A stretch of DNA of 32,796 bases from Candidatus Villigracilis saccharophilus (GTDB lineage Bacteria > Chloroflexota > Anaerolineae > Anaerolineales > Villigracilaceae), in NCBI GenBank assembly GCA_016709305.1, contig JADJNA010000029.1, positions 1 to 32,796 on the forward strand, in the 5' to 3' direction. Positions 7,292-14,834 of this stretch are shown here, piece by piece. A program made the position numbers and the translations under genes. How positions within the stretch are numbered: position 1 is the stretch's first letter; the number at the start of each line of letters is the position of its first letter. Under the pieces are notes generated by a model that did not search any database, was not told where the DNA came from, and saw nothing but the letters and a program-made list of their open reading frames with translations.

Positions 7292-8977
7292 TTAGATCAC
7301 TGCCAGCTCTTCATACTCGCCAAAAGTTTCCTTCATCACGCCTACGATCTCGCCCAGCGTGGCATACGCATGAACACATTCCATAATGTAAGGCATGGTG
7401 TTCTCCGTGCCCAAACAGGCGATGCGAAGTCTGTCCAATGTCTGGCCGACGCGTCCGCTGTCGCGCGTCTTGCGGATATTGTTCAAGCGTGAGATCTGGC
7501 GGGTGTAGCCATTCGGATCCATCTTTAGAATGGGGATGGTGAAAGGCTTGTCTTCAGCATAGGCGTTGACGCCCACGATCTTGCGGATGCCCTTATCGAT
7601 CTCGCGCTGGTAGCGATAGGCCGCGTCCGCGATCTCACCCTGGAAGAATCCTTTTTCGATGGACGGAATCACGCCGCCCAATTCCTCGATCCTGCGGAAG
7701 TAATCGTAAGTCTGTTTTTCGATGCGGTTGGTCTGCGCTTCGACGAAGAAACTGCCGCCCAGCGGGTCAACCGTATTGGTCACGCCGGATTCCTCCGCGA
7801 TGATCTGTTGTGTGCGCAGGGCAATGGTCACGGAATGTTCGGACGGCAGTGCCAGGGCCTCATCCATGGAATTGGTGTGCAGGGATTGCGTCCCGCCGAG
7901 GACAGCCGCGAGCGCCTGAATTGCAACTCTGACGACATTATTCTCAGGCTGTTGGGCTGTTAATGAAACTCCCGCCGTTTGGGTATGGAAACGCATCAGC
8001 CACGAGCGCGGATTCTTCGCCTTGAAGGTCTCGCGCATTTCACGCGCCCAAATGCGGCGTGCGGCGCGGTACTTGGCGATCTCTTCGAAGAAATCATTGT
8101 GCGCGTTGAAGAAGAAGGACAGGCGCGGCGCGAAGTCATCCACATCCATGCCGCGCGCAATGCCCCAGCGGACATATTCGAGTCCGTCCGCCAGAGTGAA
8201 CGCCAATTCCTGCGCGGCGGTCGAGCCGGCCTCGCGGATGTGATACCCGCTGATCGAGATCGTATTCCACTGTGGAACTTTCTGCGCGCCAAATTCCATC
8301 GTGTCCACGACCAACCGCATGGAAGGATGCGGCGGGAAGATGAACTCCTTTTGCGCGATGAACTCTTTAAGAATATCGTTCTGTGTCGTGCCGCGTAATT
8401 GATCGAGCTGTAATCCCTGCTTTTCGGCGGCGGCGAGATACATGGCCCAGATGATCGCAGCGGGTGAGTTGATGGTCATGCTTGATGAGACTTTTTCCAA
8501 CGGAATGCCTTCAAGCAAAATTTCCATATCCTTCAAGGATGAGATCGCCACGCCGCATTTGCCGAACTCGCCCAACGCCTCTGGCTGGTCGGTATCGTAG
8601 CCCATTAAAGTGGCCAAATCAAAGGCAATGCTTAATCCTGTTTGACCCTGCTCCAGCAAGTATTTGAAGCGCTTGTTGGTTTCCTCCGCAGTGCCGAAGC
8701 CCGCGAACATTCTCATCGTCCACAGTTTGCTGCGGTGCAGAGTCGGGTGGACTCCGCGTGTATAGGGGTATTCGCCCGGCAGACCGAGGTCGGATGCGTA
8801 ATCCAGTTCAGCGATGTCCTGCGGCGTGTAGAGTCTGTTTATGGGTTCAGATGAAGTTGTAATAAAATCACGCGGAGCATTGCGCTCAGGCAGCTGTGCC
8901 AGCGCTTTTTGCAAAGATGTCTTATCCCACGTATCAAGCAAGCCTTGTAATTCATCGAGCATTTTTTTATCGTACAT
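7292..8977 (-). CDS. icmA: Acyl-CoA mutase large subunit, isobutyryl-CoA mutase-type
   Basis: Catalytic TIM-barrel subunit of a coenzyme B12-dependent acyl-CoA mutase, 561 residues from the ATG at 8975-8977, which has AAAGGAG at good spacing; a start 12 codons upstream is less likely. It has no C-terminal B12-binding domain, as in two-component mutases. Aligned by its motifs to methylmalonyl-CoA mutase, numbering is offset by +2: Tyr89 becomes Phe91 (TMRMFAGF), Arg207 becomes Gln209 (EFIAQKEF), while His244 is kept as His246 (SGYHIREAG). Phe and Gln at these places are the published hallmark of isobutyryl-CoA mutase (Phe80/Gln198 in Streptomyces IcmA), which interconverts isobutyryl-CoA and n-butyryl-CoA. 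Arg82 and Tyr75 are also changed, to Lys84 and His77. Methylmalonyl-CoA mutase activity is therefore unlikely; a related branched acyl-CoA is possible. The small subunit is not in the window. Confidence 0.88.
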   Translation of the reverse strand: MYDKKMLDELQGLLDTWDKTSLQKALAQLPERNAPRDFITTSSEPINRLYTPQDIAELDYASDLGLPGEYPYTRGVHPTLHRSKLWTMRMFAGFGTAEETNKRFKYLLEQGQTGLSIAFDLATLMGYDTDQPEALGEFGKCGVAISSLKDMEILLEGIPLEKVSSSMTINSPAAIIWAMYLAAAEKQGLQLDQLRGTTQNDILKEFIAQKEFIFPPHPSMRLVVDTMEFGAQKVPQWNTISISGYHIREAGSTAAQELAFTLADGLEYVRWGIARGMDVDDFAPRLSFFFNAHNDFFEEIAKYRAARRIWAREMRETFKAKNPRSWLMRFHTQTAGVSLTAQQPENNVVRVAIQALAAVLGGTQSLHTNSMDEALALPSEHSVTIALRTQQIIAEESGVTNTVDPLGGSFFVEAQTNRIEKQTYDYFRRIEELGGVIPSIEKGFFQGEIADAAYRYQREIDKGIRKIVGVNAYAEDKPFTIPILKMDPNGYTRQISRLNNIRKTRDSGRVGQTLDRLRIACLGTENTMPYIMECVHAYATLGEIVGVMKETFGEYEELAVI

Positions 8978-9048
8978 GGCACTCTCCTTTGGTGAGGTGT
9001 ACGAATTATACATGAGGGGTTGTCTGGTATACTACGAAAAATTATGTA

Positions 9049-9104
9049 AGGGCGACCCGCCCCGACGAAATCAAGTCTCTTTGAAAACCATGAAGGGTCG
9101 CCCC
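9049..9104. repeat. GC-rich interrupted palindrome in the mutase/DUF3090 intergenic region
   Basis: GGGCGACCC at 9050-9058 pairs with GGGTCGCCC at 9095-9103, giving a 9-bp perfect stem with a 36-nt loop. It lies between the divergent mutase and DUF3090 genes. Its style is shared with the palindrome at 10424-10443, suggesting a dispersed intergenic element. Confidence 0.5.
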
Positions 9105-9128
9105 TGCGAATACAATTGCAGGATTCCT

Positions 9129-9656
9129 ATGCCCCGTTTCGAAATTGATGTAGACCCATGTGACCACATTACCGCGGACGCCATTGGCGCTCCGGGACAG
9201 CGTGTTTTTTATCTTCAAGCCTATCAGGATGAACGTACGATCACCGTGTTGATCGAAAAGGCGCAATTACAATCGCTTGCCATCGGTATCGAACAATTCC
9301 TTTCACAGATCAGCCAGCAAAACCCCAACCTTGAAGAAGCCTCCGGAGATTTCTCCGAGGAACATATGCGCATCCACCCGCCGGTTGATCCGCTCTTCCG
9401 CGCCGGCGAGATCGGACTTGCCTACGATAAAGACCGTGACCGTGTGGTGGTCTTCACCAAGGAATTACTGACCGAAGAAGAAGATCCTGACTCCGCCGCG
9501 CAGATCCGTTTTTGGGCAAGCCGAGGCCAGGTCCGCAAAATGGCGCGCTGGGGTGCAGATGTCGCCGGCCGCGGACGACCGGTTTGTGTGCAGTGTGGTC
9601 AGCCGATGGAAGCGGATGGACATTTTTGCCCCAAGAAGAACGGGCACCTGGCTTAA
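9129..9656 (+). CDS. DUF3090 family protein
   Basis: A 175-residue protein from the ATG at 9129 (MPRFEIDVDPCDHITADAIG). The first 145 residues match the DUF3090 pattern seen in Actinobacteria and Chloroflexi (GAPGQRVFYLQAY, TITVLIEKAQLQSLA, DRVVVFTKEL). The C-terminus carries CVQCG (Cys153, Cys156) and HFCPKKNG (Cys167), a likely zinc-ribbon remnant. The frame is open upstream to 8841, but that part overlaps the mutase gene and the palindrome and has no supporting start. The next gene is an SCO1664-family protein, the usual partner of this family. Biochemical role is unknown. Confidence 0.88.
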   Translation: MPRFEIDVDPCDHITADAIGAPGQRVFYLQAYQDERTITVLIEKAQLQSLAIGIEQFLSQISQQNPNLEEASGDFSEEHMRIHPPVDPLFRAGEIGLAYDKDRDRVVVFTKELLTEEEDPDSAAQIRFWASRGQVRKMARWGADVAGRGRPVCVQCGQPMEADGHFCPKKNGHLA

Positions 9657-9713
9657 TAAGTCAAAGGTCGAAAGTCGAAGGTCTGACTTTTGACTTTTAC
9701 CTTTCGACTCACT

Positions 9714-10424
9714 ATGAACTCTCCCGCTCACAACACAATTAAATCCGCACTTGCTTTAGGTACATATGATCTGAAAGGCCAGTTCATGCTCGGCAGTAAT
9801 TACACATTCCTTGTGGATGTTGAGTATGAGGGTGAAACTTATCAGGCCGTTTACAAGCCTTGCAAGGGCGAACAGCCGCTTTGGGATTTCCCCGAGAATA
9901 CACTCGCGCAGCGCGAGGTTGCGGCTTACCTGTTAAGCGAGCAGCTCGGTCTTCATATTGTTCCGGTCACAATTATGCGCGAGGATGGTCCGCATGGGCG
10001 CGGCTCGCTGCAACAATACGTTAATTACGATATCGAATATCATTACTTTAATTTCACTGTGGAAGATAAAAACCTGCTTAAGCCTGTCATGTTTTTTGAC
10101 ATACTTATCAACAATGCAGACCGTAAAGGCAGCCATGTCTTTTTTGAGAATGAGACCCACAAACTGTACGCTATTGATCACGGTGTTTGTTTCCACGAAG
10201 AAAATAAATTGCGGACAGTAATATGGGATTTTGCCGGACAGGCGATTCCCGATGAATTGCTTGCCCCTCTTTCCCAAGCCGACGGTTGGTCGGCCCTCTT
10301 TGCAAATTATCTCAGCCTGACTGAAGTGGTCGCGCTGCAGAACCGCGCGGAAAGATTGCTTACATCGCGAATCTTTCCGCAAGCCCCACGTGACCGCCGC
10401 GCTTTCCCATATCCACCACTGTAG
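9714..10424 (+). CDS. SCO1664 family kinase-fold protein
   Basis: A 236-residue protein (start MNSPAHNTIK; 8 extra upstream codons are possible but unlikely). It resembles the SCO1664 family, which has a phosphatidylinositol 3/4-kinase-like fold. Visible kinase-like elements are YKPCKGE (possible nucleotide-binding Lys), AQREVAAYLLSEQLG (helix C-like Glu), DILINNADRKGSH (catalytic-loop-like Asp and Asn) and AIDHGVCF (metal-binding Asp in a DFG-like position). It probably phosphorylates an unknown substrate or acts as a pseudo-kinase. It lies 57 bp after DUF3090, its normal genomic partner. The spacer is filled with short repeats of the AAGTCGAAGGTC kind. No clear ribosome binding site is visible. 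Confidence 0.8.
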   Translation: MNSPAHNTIKSALALGTYDLKGQFMLGSNYTFLVDVEYEGETYQAVYKPCKGEQPLWDFPENTLAQREVAAYLLSEQLGLHIVPVTIMREDGPHGRGSLQQYVNYDIEYHYFNFTVEDKNLLKPVMFFDILINNADRKGSHVFFENETHKLYAIDHGVCFHEENKLRTVIWDFAGQAIPDELLAPLSQADGWSALFANYLSLTEVVALQNRAERLLTSRIFPQAPRDRRAFPYPPL

Positions 10425-10443
10425 GGCGGATCGCGATCCGCCC
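10424..10443. repeat. Perfect 20-bp GC-rich palindrome
   Basis: GGGCGGATCGCGATCCGCCC is self-complementary over all 20 bases. It begins at the last base of the SCO1664-family stop codon and lies 20 bp before the homoserine dehydrogenase ATG. No T-tract follows, so it is not a standard terminator. It resembles the GC-rich stem at 9050-9103. Confidence 0.65.
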
Positions 10444-10463
10444 CAACATAAAACGGAGAACTC

Positions 10464-11498
10464 ATGCACTACAAACTCGCACTCATTGGTTTCGGTAATG
10501 TTGCCCGTTCGCTCGCCCGATTATTGATCCGCAAACAGGATTTGCTCAAGAGTCAACATGATGTCACATTCTCATTCACGGGCATCGCCACGGGCAGTCA
10601 CGGCTTTGCTGTAAATCCCGATGGACTTGATATTCAGAAAGCATTGGATCTTGTAGAGGGCGGACAATCCATCTCATCCCTTTCTTCCACGGACGTGAAG
10701 GATTCTTTGGCCGTGATCAACAACTCACAAGCCAACGTTATGTTCGAGAATTCTCCGGTTAACACGCAAACAGGCCAGCCTGCTTTGGATCACATCCGCC
10801 AGGCGTTTGATTTGAACATGCACGCCATCACCGCCAACAAAGGACCCGTGGTTCACGGTTATCGTGAGTTGACTGCGCTCGCCAGATCCAAGGGCAAACG
10901 CTTTGGTTTTGAATCAACGGTTCTGGGCGGCGCGCCTGTTTTCTCTGTTTTCCGCGAGGCTTTTCCTCTTGCTGAACTGATTTCGATCAATGGCATCTTC
11001 AACGCCACCACCAATGTCATCCTCACTCTTATGGAAAATGGCGAAGCGTATGAGGATGCGGTCAAGTACGCGCAATCCATTGGCCTGGCAGAGACCGATC
11101 CCACCAATGATGTGGACGGCTGGGATGCGGCGATCAAAGTCGCGGCGCTGGTCACTGTCTTGATGGATACGCCCATGACCCCGCAGCAAGTGAATCCCAC
11201 GGGCATTCGCGGTATTACCCCGCAAATGATCGCCAAAGCCAGAGCGGAAGGCAAACGCTATAAACTGGTCTGCTCCGCTGAAAAGGTTGGTGATAAAGTG
11301 ACTGCCAGCGTTTCTCCTCAATTGGTCGACTCAACTTCTCCCTTATACGGCATGATGAATTCCAGCACAGGCATCACCTTTAGAACGGATGTGATTCTCG
11401 ATTACTCGATCACACTTTCAGAAAAGCCCGGCATGAAGGGCGGTCCTGTTGAAACGGCTTACGGTCTATTTGCTGATTTCGTGAATGCGGTCAAGTAG
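10464..11498 (+). CDS. hom: Homoserine dehydrogenase
   Basis: A 344-residue enzyme reducing aspartate semialdehyde to homoserine with NAD(P)H, the branch step toward threonine and methionine. The N-terminal Rossmann motif is LIGFGNVARS (residues 7-16). The family signatures include HAITANKGPVV, GFESTVLGGAPVFS, the catalytic region ISINGIFNATTNVIL, AQSIGLAETDPTNDVDGWDAAIK (with the Glu and Asp residues of the active site) and KVAALV. There is no C-terminal ACT domain, so feedback control by threonine through ACT is not expected. This short form is normal in archaea and some bacteria. A GGAG ribosome binding site precedes the ATG, and a strong terminator follows at 11505. Confidence 0.93.
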   Translation: MHYKLALIGFGNVARSLARLLIRKQDLLKSQHDVTFSFTGIATGSHGFAVNPDGLDIQKALDLVEGGQSISSLSSTDVKDSLAVINNSQANVMFENSPVNTQTGQPALDHIRQAFDLNMHAITANKGPVVHGYRELTALARSKGKRFGFESTVLGGAPVFSVFREAFPLAELISINGIFNATTNVILTLMENGEAYEDAVKYAQSIGLAETDPTNDVDGWDAAIKVAALVTVLMDTPMTPQQVNPTGIRGITPQMIAKARAEGKRYKLVCSAEKVGDKVTASVSPQLVDSTSPLYGMMNSSTGITFRTDVILDYSITLSEKPGMKGGPVETAYGLFADFVNAVK

Positions 11499-11504
11499 AA
11501 AGCG

Positions 11505-11545
11505 AAGGCCTCCGAGCTCTCAAAGAACTCGGGGGCCTTTTTTAT
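11505..11545 (+). terminator. Intrinsic terminator after hom
   Basis: The stem AAGGCCTCCGAG / CTCGGGGGCCTT (12 bp with one G-T pair) with a short loop is followed by six T. It lies 6 bp downstream of the homoserine dehydrogenase stop. Confidence 0.9.
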
Positions 11546-11561
11546 TTTAGAACATAGTTTC

Positions 11562-11570
11562 TGTTATACT
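11562..11570 (+). promoter_or_regulatory. Extended -10 promoter candidate upstream of radA
   Basis: TGTTATACT contains TATACT with an upstream TG, an extended -10 box. The expected -35 position is AT-rich but not consensus. It is the only promoter-like signal between the hom terminator and radA. Confidence 0.4.
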
Positions 11571-11577
11571 CGCACTA

Positions 11578-11674
11578 TGTCATTCTGAGCCGCGCTCTTG
11601 CTCTTTGCGGCAGAATCCCTTCAAGCCCTTCCACTGCCTTGCACAAAGCAGGGGCGCGGTCGTTCAGGGTGACA
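11578..11674. repeat. MITE-like element with imperfect terminal inverted repeats
   Basis: TGTCATTCTGAGC at 11578 and its imperfect complement GTTCAGGGTGACA ending at 11674 flank 97 bp without coding content. CATTCTGAG...AGAATCC...TTCAGGGTGACA is the shape of small intergenic elements I know from several bacterial genomes. The element forms the leader of radA. Confidence 0.45.
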
Positions 11675-11689
11675 TCACAAAGGTGAACT

Positions 11690-13111
11690 ATGGCAAAAAC
11701 AAAAACTCATACCCGGTATGTCTGTCAGCAATGCGGCCGCGTGTCCGCTTCATATATGGGCAAGTGTCCGCAGTGTTCTTCGTTCAACAGTATGGTGGAG
11801 GAAGTCATCCATGAGGATCCTGTCAACAAGGGACCATCAAATGTCCGCGGGCTGAGCGGTCGTTCAGTTCCGCGCCCCATTTCCGAAGTTGGGGGAGATG
11901 CGGAGGATCGTGTCCATCTGCCGATCGGTGAGTTTTCGCGCGTGCTCGGCGGGGGAATCGTGCTCGGTTCCATCGTCCTGATCGGCGGGGACCCGGGCAT
12001 TGGCAAATCCACGCTGATGCTGCAAATGGCGATGGAGATGGCGAACTCACAGCGTGTGCTGTATGTTTCCGGCGAAGAGTCTGAACGGCAGATCAAGATG
12101 CGCGCGGTGCGTTTGTTGAACGATAAAAAAGAACTGCCGAGGAATCTTTTGTTGGTGACGGAAACGAATCTTGAAGTGATCCTGAACCACGTTAGCGAAC
12201 TCAAACCTGATCTGCTGATCGTTGACTCGATCCAGACAGTTTATTTATCCGAATTAGATTCGTCGGCGGGCTCGGTTTCGCAGGTGCGCGAGTGCGCGTC
12301 ACATTTGAGAGAGTTGGCAAAGTCCAGCGGTGTATCAGTTTTCCTGATCGGGCATGTGACCAAGGAAGGCAATATTGCCGGTCCGCGTGTGCTGGAACAT
12401 ATCGTGGATACGGTCTTGTATTTGGAAGGCGACAGGTTCCAGGCCTATCGTTTATTACGCTCGGTAAAGAATCGTTTTGGCGCGACCGCAGAAGTGGGCG
12501 TGTTTGAAATGCGCGAAGGCGGACTGGTGGAAGTAACCAATCCATCCGAAGCATTCCTTGCGGAGCGGCTGGTCAATGCGGCTGGCTCGACCATTGCAGT
12601 AACAATGGAAGGCACAAGGCCGATACTGGTTGAAATTCAAGGACTGACTTCTCCAACCCAATTCGGGAATGCGCGCCGTACCCCAAATGGGATCGACTTT
12701 AATCGTTTGCTTTTGATCTCGGCGGTCTTGACGCGCCGCGTGGGATTAAAACTTTCAGAGCAGGATGTCTTCGTCAACGTGGTAGGCGGCATTCAAATTG
12801 ACGAACCCGCAGCTGACCTTGCGATCGCTGCAGCGATCGCATCTTCCTGGAAGGATGTGCCTGTCCGTGCGGAAGCGGTACTCATCGGCGAGATCGGGCT
12901 GGCTGGCGAACTGCGTATGCCGGGTCAGATGGTGGCGCGCTTGCGTGAAGCGCAAAAGCTGGGGTTCAAAGTCGCGATCGTGCCGAAAGCCATCCGCCAG
13001 GGCGAGGCGTATCCCAAAGGGATCGAGATCATCGAAGTCAGGTCATTGGATCAGGCGTTACATGCGGCATTGAAATTGCCTGAACCTGTTCGAGTAAAAA
13101 AGCCTGAATAA
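11690..13111 (+). CDS. radA: DNA repair protein RadA
   Basis: A 473-residue RadA/Sms ATPase that promotes branch migration and processing of recombination intermediates. It has an N-terminal zinc finger (Cys12, Cys15, Cys26, Cys29), a RecA-like core with Walker A GGDPGIGKST (99-108), Walker B LLIVDS (175-180), the RadA-specific KNRFG motif (260-264), and a C-terminal Lon-protease-like domain (about 290-460; DLAIAAAIASSW) without a catalytic Ser-Lys dyad that I can identify. Length is close to the family norm of about 455. The frame is intact. It is preceded by a noncoding leader containing a MITE-like repeat. Confidence 0.95.
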   Translation: MAKTKTHTRYVCQQCGRVSASYMGKCPQCSSFNSMVEEVIHEDPVNKGPSNVRGLSGRSVPRPISEVGGDAEDRVHLPIGEFSRVLGGGIVLGSIVLIGGDPGIGKSTLMLQMAMEMANSQRVLYVSGEESERQIKMRAVRLLNDKKELPRNLLLVTETNLEVILNHVSELKPDLLIVDSIQTVYLSELDSSAGSVSQVRECASHLRELAKSSGVSVFLIGHVTKEGNIAGPRVLEHIVDTVLYLEGDRFQAYRLLRSVKNRFGATAEVGVFEMREGGLVEVTNPSEAFLAERLVNAAGSTIAVTMEGTRPILVEIQGLTSPTQFGNARRTPNGIDFNRLLLISAVLTRRVGLKLSEQDVFVNVVGGIQIDEPAADLAIAAAIASSWKDVPVRAEAVLIGEIGLAGELRMPGQMVARLREAQKLGFKVAIVPKAIRQGEAYPKGIEIIEVRSLDQALHAALKLPEPVRVKKPE

Positions 13112-13166
13112 TCTGCAACCATATCCACCTTCAGAGCGTATATTTGCCAGAAGGAGATTTCTTATT

Positions 13167-14009
13167 ATGAACATCAAACTTATTTCAGCATTTCTTGCAT
13201 TGGCACTGGCCAGTATGGCTTGTGGATTTGAATTGCCCAAAGCCCCCGCTCCCGAGCCTGAAGTTACCGAAAATATGTCTGTGCCAGCTCCCGATAGCGA
13301 TCAGGTGAATCTTAATCTCGCGTTCGGAGCCGGTGAGCTTACCTTGGCTCCCGGTTCAAGTCAACTTGTGGATGGCACGGCAACCTATAATTATTCCGCG
13401 TTCAAGCCTGTTATCAAAACAGACGGAAGTAATGTTCAAGTCGGGATGAGCGAAGTGAATTTCAACGTATTCCCATCGTTTAAGGATCTCAAGAATATAT
13501 GGGATCTTAAACTGGGCACTACCCCCATGGATTTGAGCATTGAAGCCGGCGCATACGAAGGGACCTTTGAGCTTGGAGGATTGGCGCTCAATAACCTGTC
13601 CATCAAAGACGGCGCGGCGGACGTTGAACTCTCTTTTTCACAACCGAACCTGACCGAGATGTCCATCTTCGAATATGGGACGGGTGCATCCAACGTTAAA
13701 ATGAGCGGACTTGCGAATGCCAATTTCTCCCTGATGGATTTCTCATCCGGCGCGGGCGATTACACACTGGATTTTTCCGGTGAGCTTCAACGGGATGCTT
13801 CGATCACCATTTCAAGCGGATTGAGCAATATGATCATCGTTGTGCCGGAAGATGTGAACGCCATTGTTACAGTGGACAGTGGAGCCTCAAACGTCAATGC
13901 CGGTTCAGGCTGGGAGCAGAATGGGAAGATATACAAACAAGCTGGAGAAGGACCGATGCTGACGTTTGTGATAAATATTGGCGCAGGCAATGTGACGCTG
14001 ACCAAATAG
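13167..14009 (+). CDS. Toast-rack-like beta-repeat lipoprotein
   Basis: A 280-residue lipoprotein with signal peptide MNIKLISAFLALALASMAC, lipobox Cys19, and a Pro/Glu-rich linker (about 25-45). The rest is a repetitive beta-rich domain: alternating short strands and turns such as NLAFGAGELTLAPGS, SLMDFSSGAGDYTLDFSG and FVINIGAGNVTLTK. This resembles the toast-rack/DUF2154 fold found in membrane-stress (LiaF-like) proteins. It would sit on the outer face of the membrane. AAGGAG precedes the start, 55 bp after radA. A strong terminator follows. Function is unknown. Confidence 0.8.
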   Translation: MNIKLISAFLALALASMACGFELPKAPAPEPEVTENMSVPAPDSDQVNLNLAFGAGELTLAPGSSQLVDGTATYNYSAFKPVIKTDGSNVQVGMSEVNFNVFPSFKDLKNIWDLKLGTTPMDLSIEAGAYEGTFELGGLALNNLSIKDGAADVELSFSQPNLTEMSIFEYGTGASNVKMSGLANANFSLMDFSSGAGDYTLDFSGELQRDASITISSGLSNMIIVVPEDVNAIVTVDSGASNVNAGSGWEQNGKIYKQAGEGPMLTFVINIGAGNVTLTK

Positions 14010-14019
14010 AAGTATTATG

Positions 14020-14056
14020 AAAAGTCCCGCATCGGTTTTCGATGCGGGACTTTTTT
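14020..14056 (+). terminator. Intrinsic terminator after the toast-rack lipoprotein
   Basis: A perfect stem, AAGTCCCGCATCG paired with CGATGCGGGACTT, has a short T-rich loop and is followed by a T-run of six. It lies 11 bp past the lipoprotein stop. Confidence 0.92.
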
Positions 14057-14223
14057 GAACCAACAGTACGGAAGGATATGTTTGGGTCTGGAATCCCGAA
14101 TCAGCCGTGTGTGATGCGCTTTCATCGTATTTAGCCTTTAGAATTCGGAGCAAAAGGTCATAATTTATCCATGACCTCCATCACTTGCATTGTAATGAAT
14201 TGCACAATAAAATCGTTATAGTC

Positions 14224-14236
14224 GGTAAAGTTTACC
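14224..14236. promoter_or_regulatory. Candidate Rrf2 operator
   Basis: GGTAAAGTTTACC is a perfect 6-1-6 inverted repeat 19 bp upstream of the Rrf2-family ATG, just after a TATAGT sequence. Location and symmetry fit autoregulation by the encoded dimeric regulator; there is no direct proof. Confidence 0.45.
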
Positions 14237-14255
14237 TGTTTTAAGAGAGGTTAGT

Positions 14256-14672
14256 ATGCAAATTACACGTCAAGCAGATTATGCTGTTCGAGCGGTGCTT
14301 CATCTTGCCCGTAATGTTGACCAGCGCACAGCTACAAGTATGATCGCGGAGGAACAACACATTCCGCCGTCCTTCCTTGCCAAGATCGTTTCTCAATTGT
14401 CCATTGCCGGGTTGTTACATACTTCCCGCGGCGCGCGCGGCGGCGTCACCCTTGCCCGCGCGGCAAAAGATATTACCTTGCTTGAAGTGGTCGAGGCGAT
14501 AGATGGTCCGATCCAACTTAATGAGTGCGTTGGCGACAACGGCACCTGTTCCTTTGATGATGATTGTCCATTGCGCCCGATCTGGTGTGAAGCTCAGGAG
14601 GAATTGGTCGGCCGCTTGAAAGGCACGAACTTTGCAGATATGATATTAAAGGGACAGGCCTCTTTATCATAA
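14256..14672 (+). CDS. Rrf2/IscR family transcriptional regulator with cluster-binding cysteines
   Basis: A 138-residue Rrf2-family regulator. The winged helix (MQITRQADYAVRAVLHLAR; PPSFLAKIVSQLSIAGLLHTSRGARGGVTLAR) is intact. The C-terminal half has Cys91, Cys98, Cys104 and Cys111. The first three line up with IscR Cys92, Cys98 and Cys104, so an iron-sulfur cluster is likely. It may sense iron-sulfur status, oxygen or nitric oxide. No isc/suf genes are adjacent, so the regulon is open. A ribosome binding site (AGAGAGG) and a perfect inverted repeat lie upstream. It is flanked by terminators on both sides and is therefore monocistronic. Confidence 0.9.
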   Translation: MQITRQADYAVRAVLHLARNVDQRTATSMIAEEQHIPPSFLAKIVSQLSIAGLLHTSRGARGGVTLARAAKDITLLEVVEAIDGPIQLNECVGDNGTCSFDDDCPLRPIWCEAQEELVGRLKGTNFADMILKGQASLS

Positions 14673-14689
14673 TCTTAATCAATTCAATG

Positions 14690-14724
14690 AAGCCTCTCGG
14701 CTATAATAGTCGGGAGGCTTTTTT
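14690..14724 (+). terminator. Intrinsic terminator after the Rrf2 gene
   Basis: A 14-bp stem beginning AAGCCTC at 14690 and ending GAGGCTT, with two wobble pairs, is followed by six T (14719-14724). Confidence 0.9.
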
Positions 14725-14834
14725 GTTACCCACCCGATCGCTTATCTCTTAATGGGCATCGTGCAGTTGAGTTCTTATTGCAGAGTTAAAAAATTCCTCA
14801 TGGTAACTCACTTAATTCATAAGGAGCGTATTCG

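Noticed and set aside
7979..8398. Plus-strand open frame of 139 codons within the mutase gene
   Set aside because: Shadow of the GC-rich mutase coding sequence; no independent start signal or motif.
8978..9013. Upstream ATG adding 12 residues to the mutase
   Set aside because: The ATG at 8977 has AAAGGAG at ideal spacing, and the constant offset to characterised mutases supports it.
8841..9128. N-terminal extension of the DUF3090 frame by 96 codons
   Set aside because: The extension lies antisense to the mutase start and across a palindromic repeat; homologous sequence begins at MPRFEIDV (9129).
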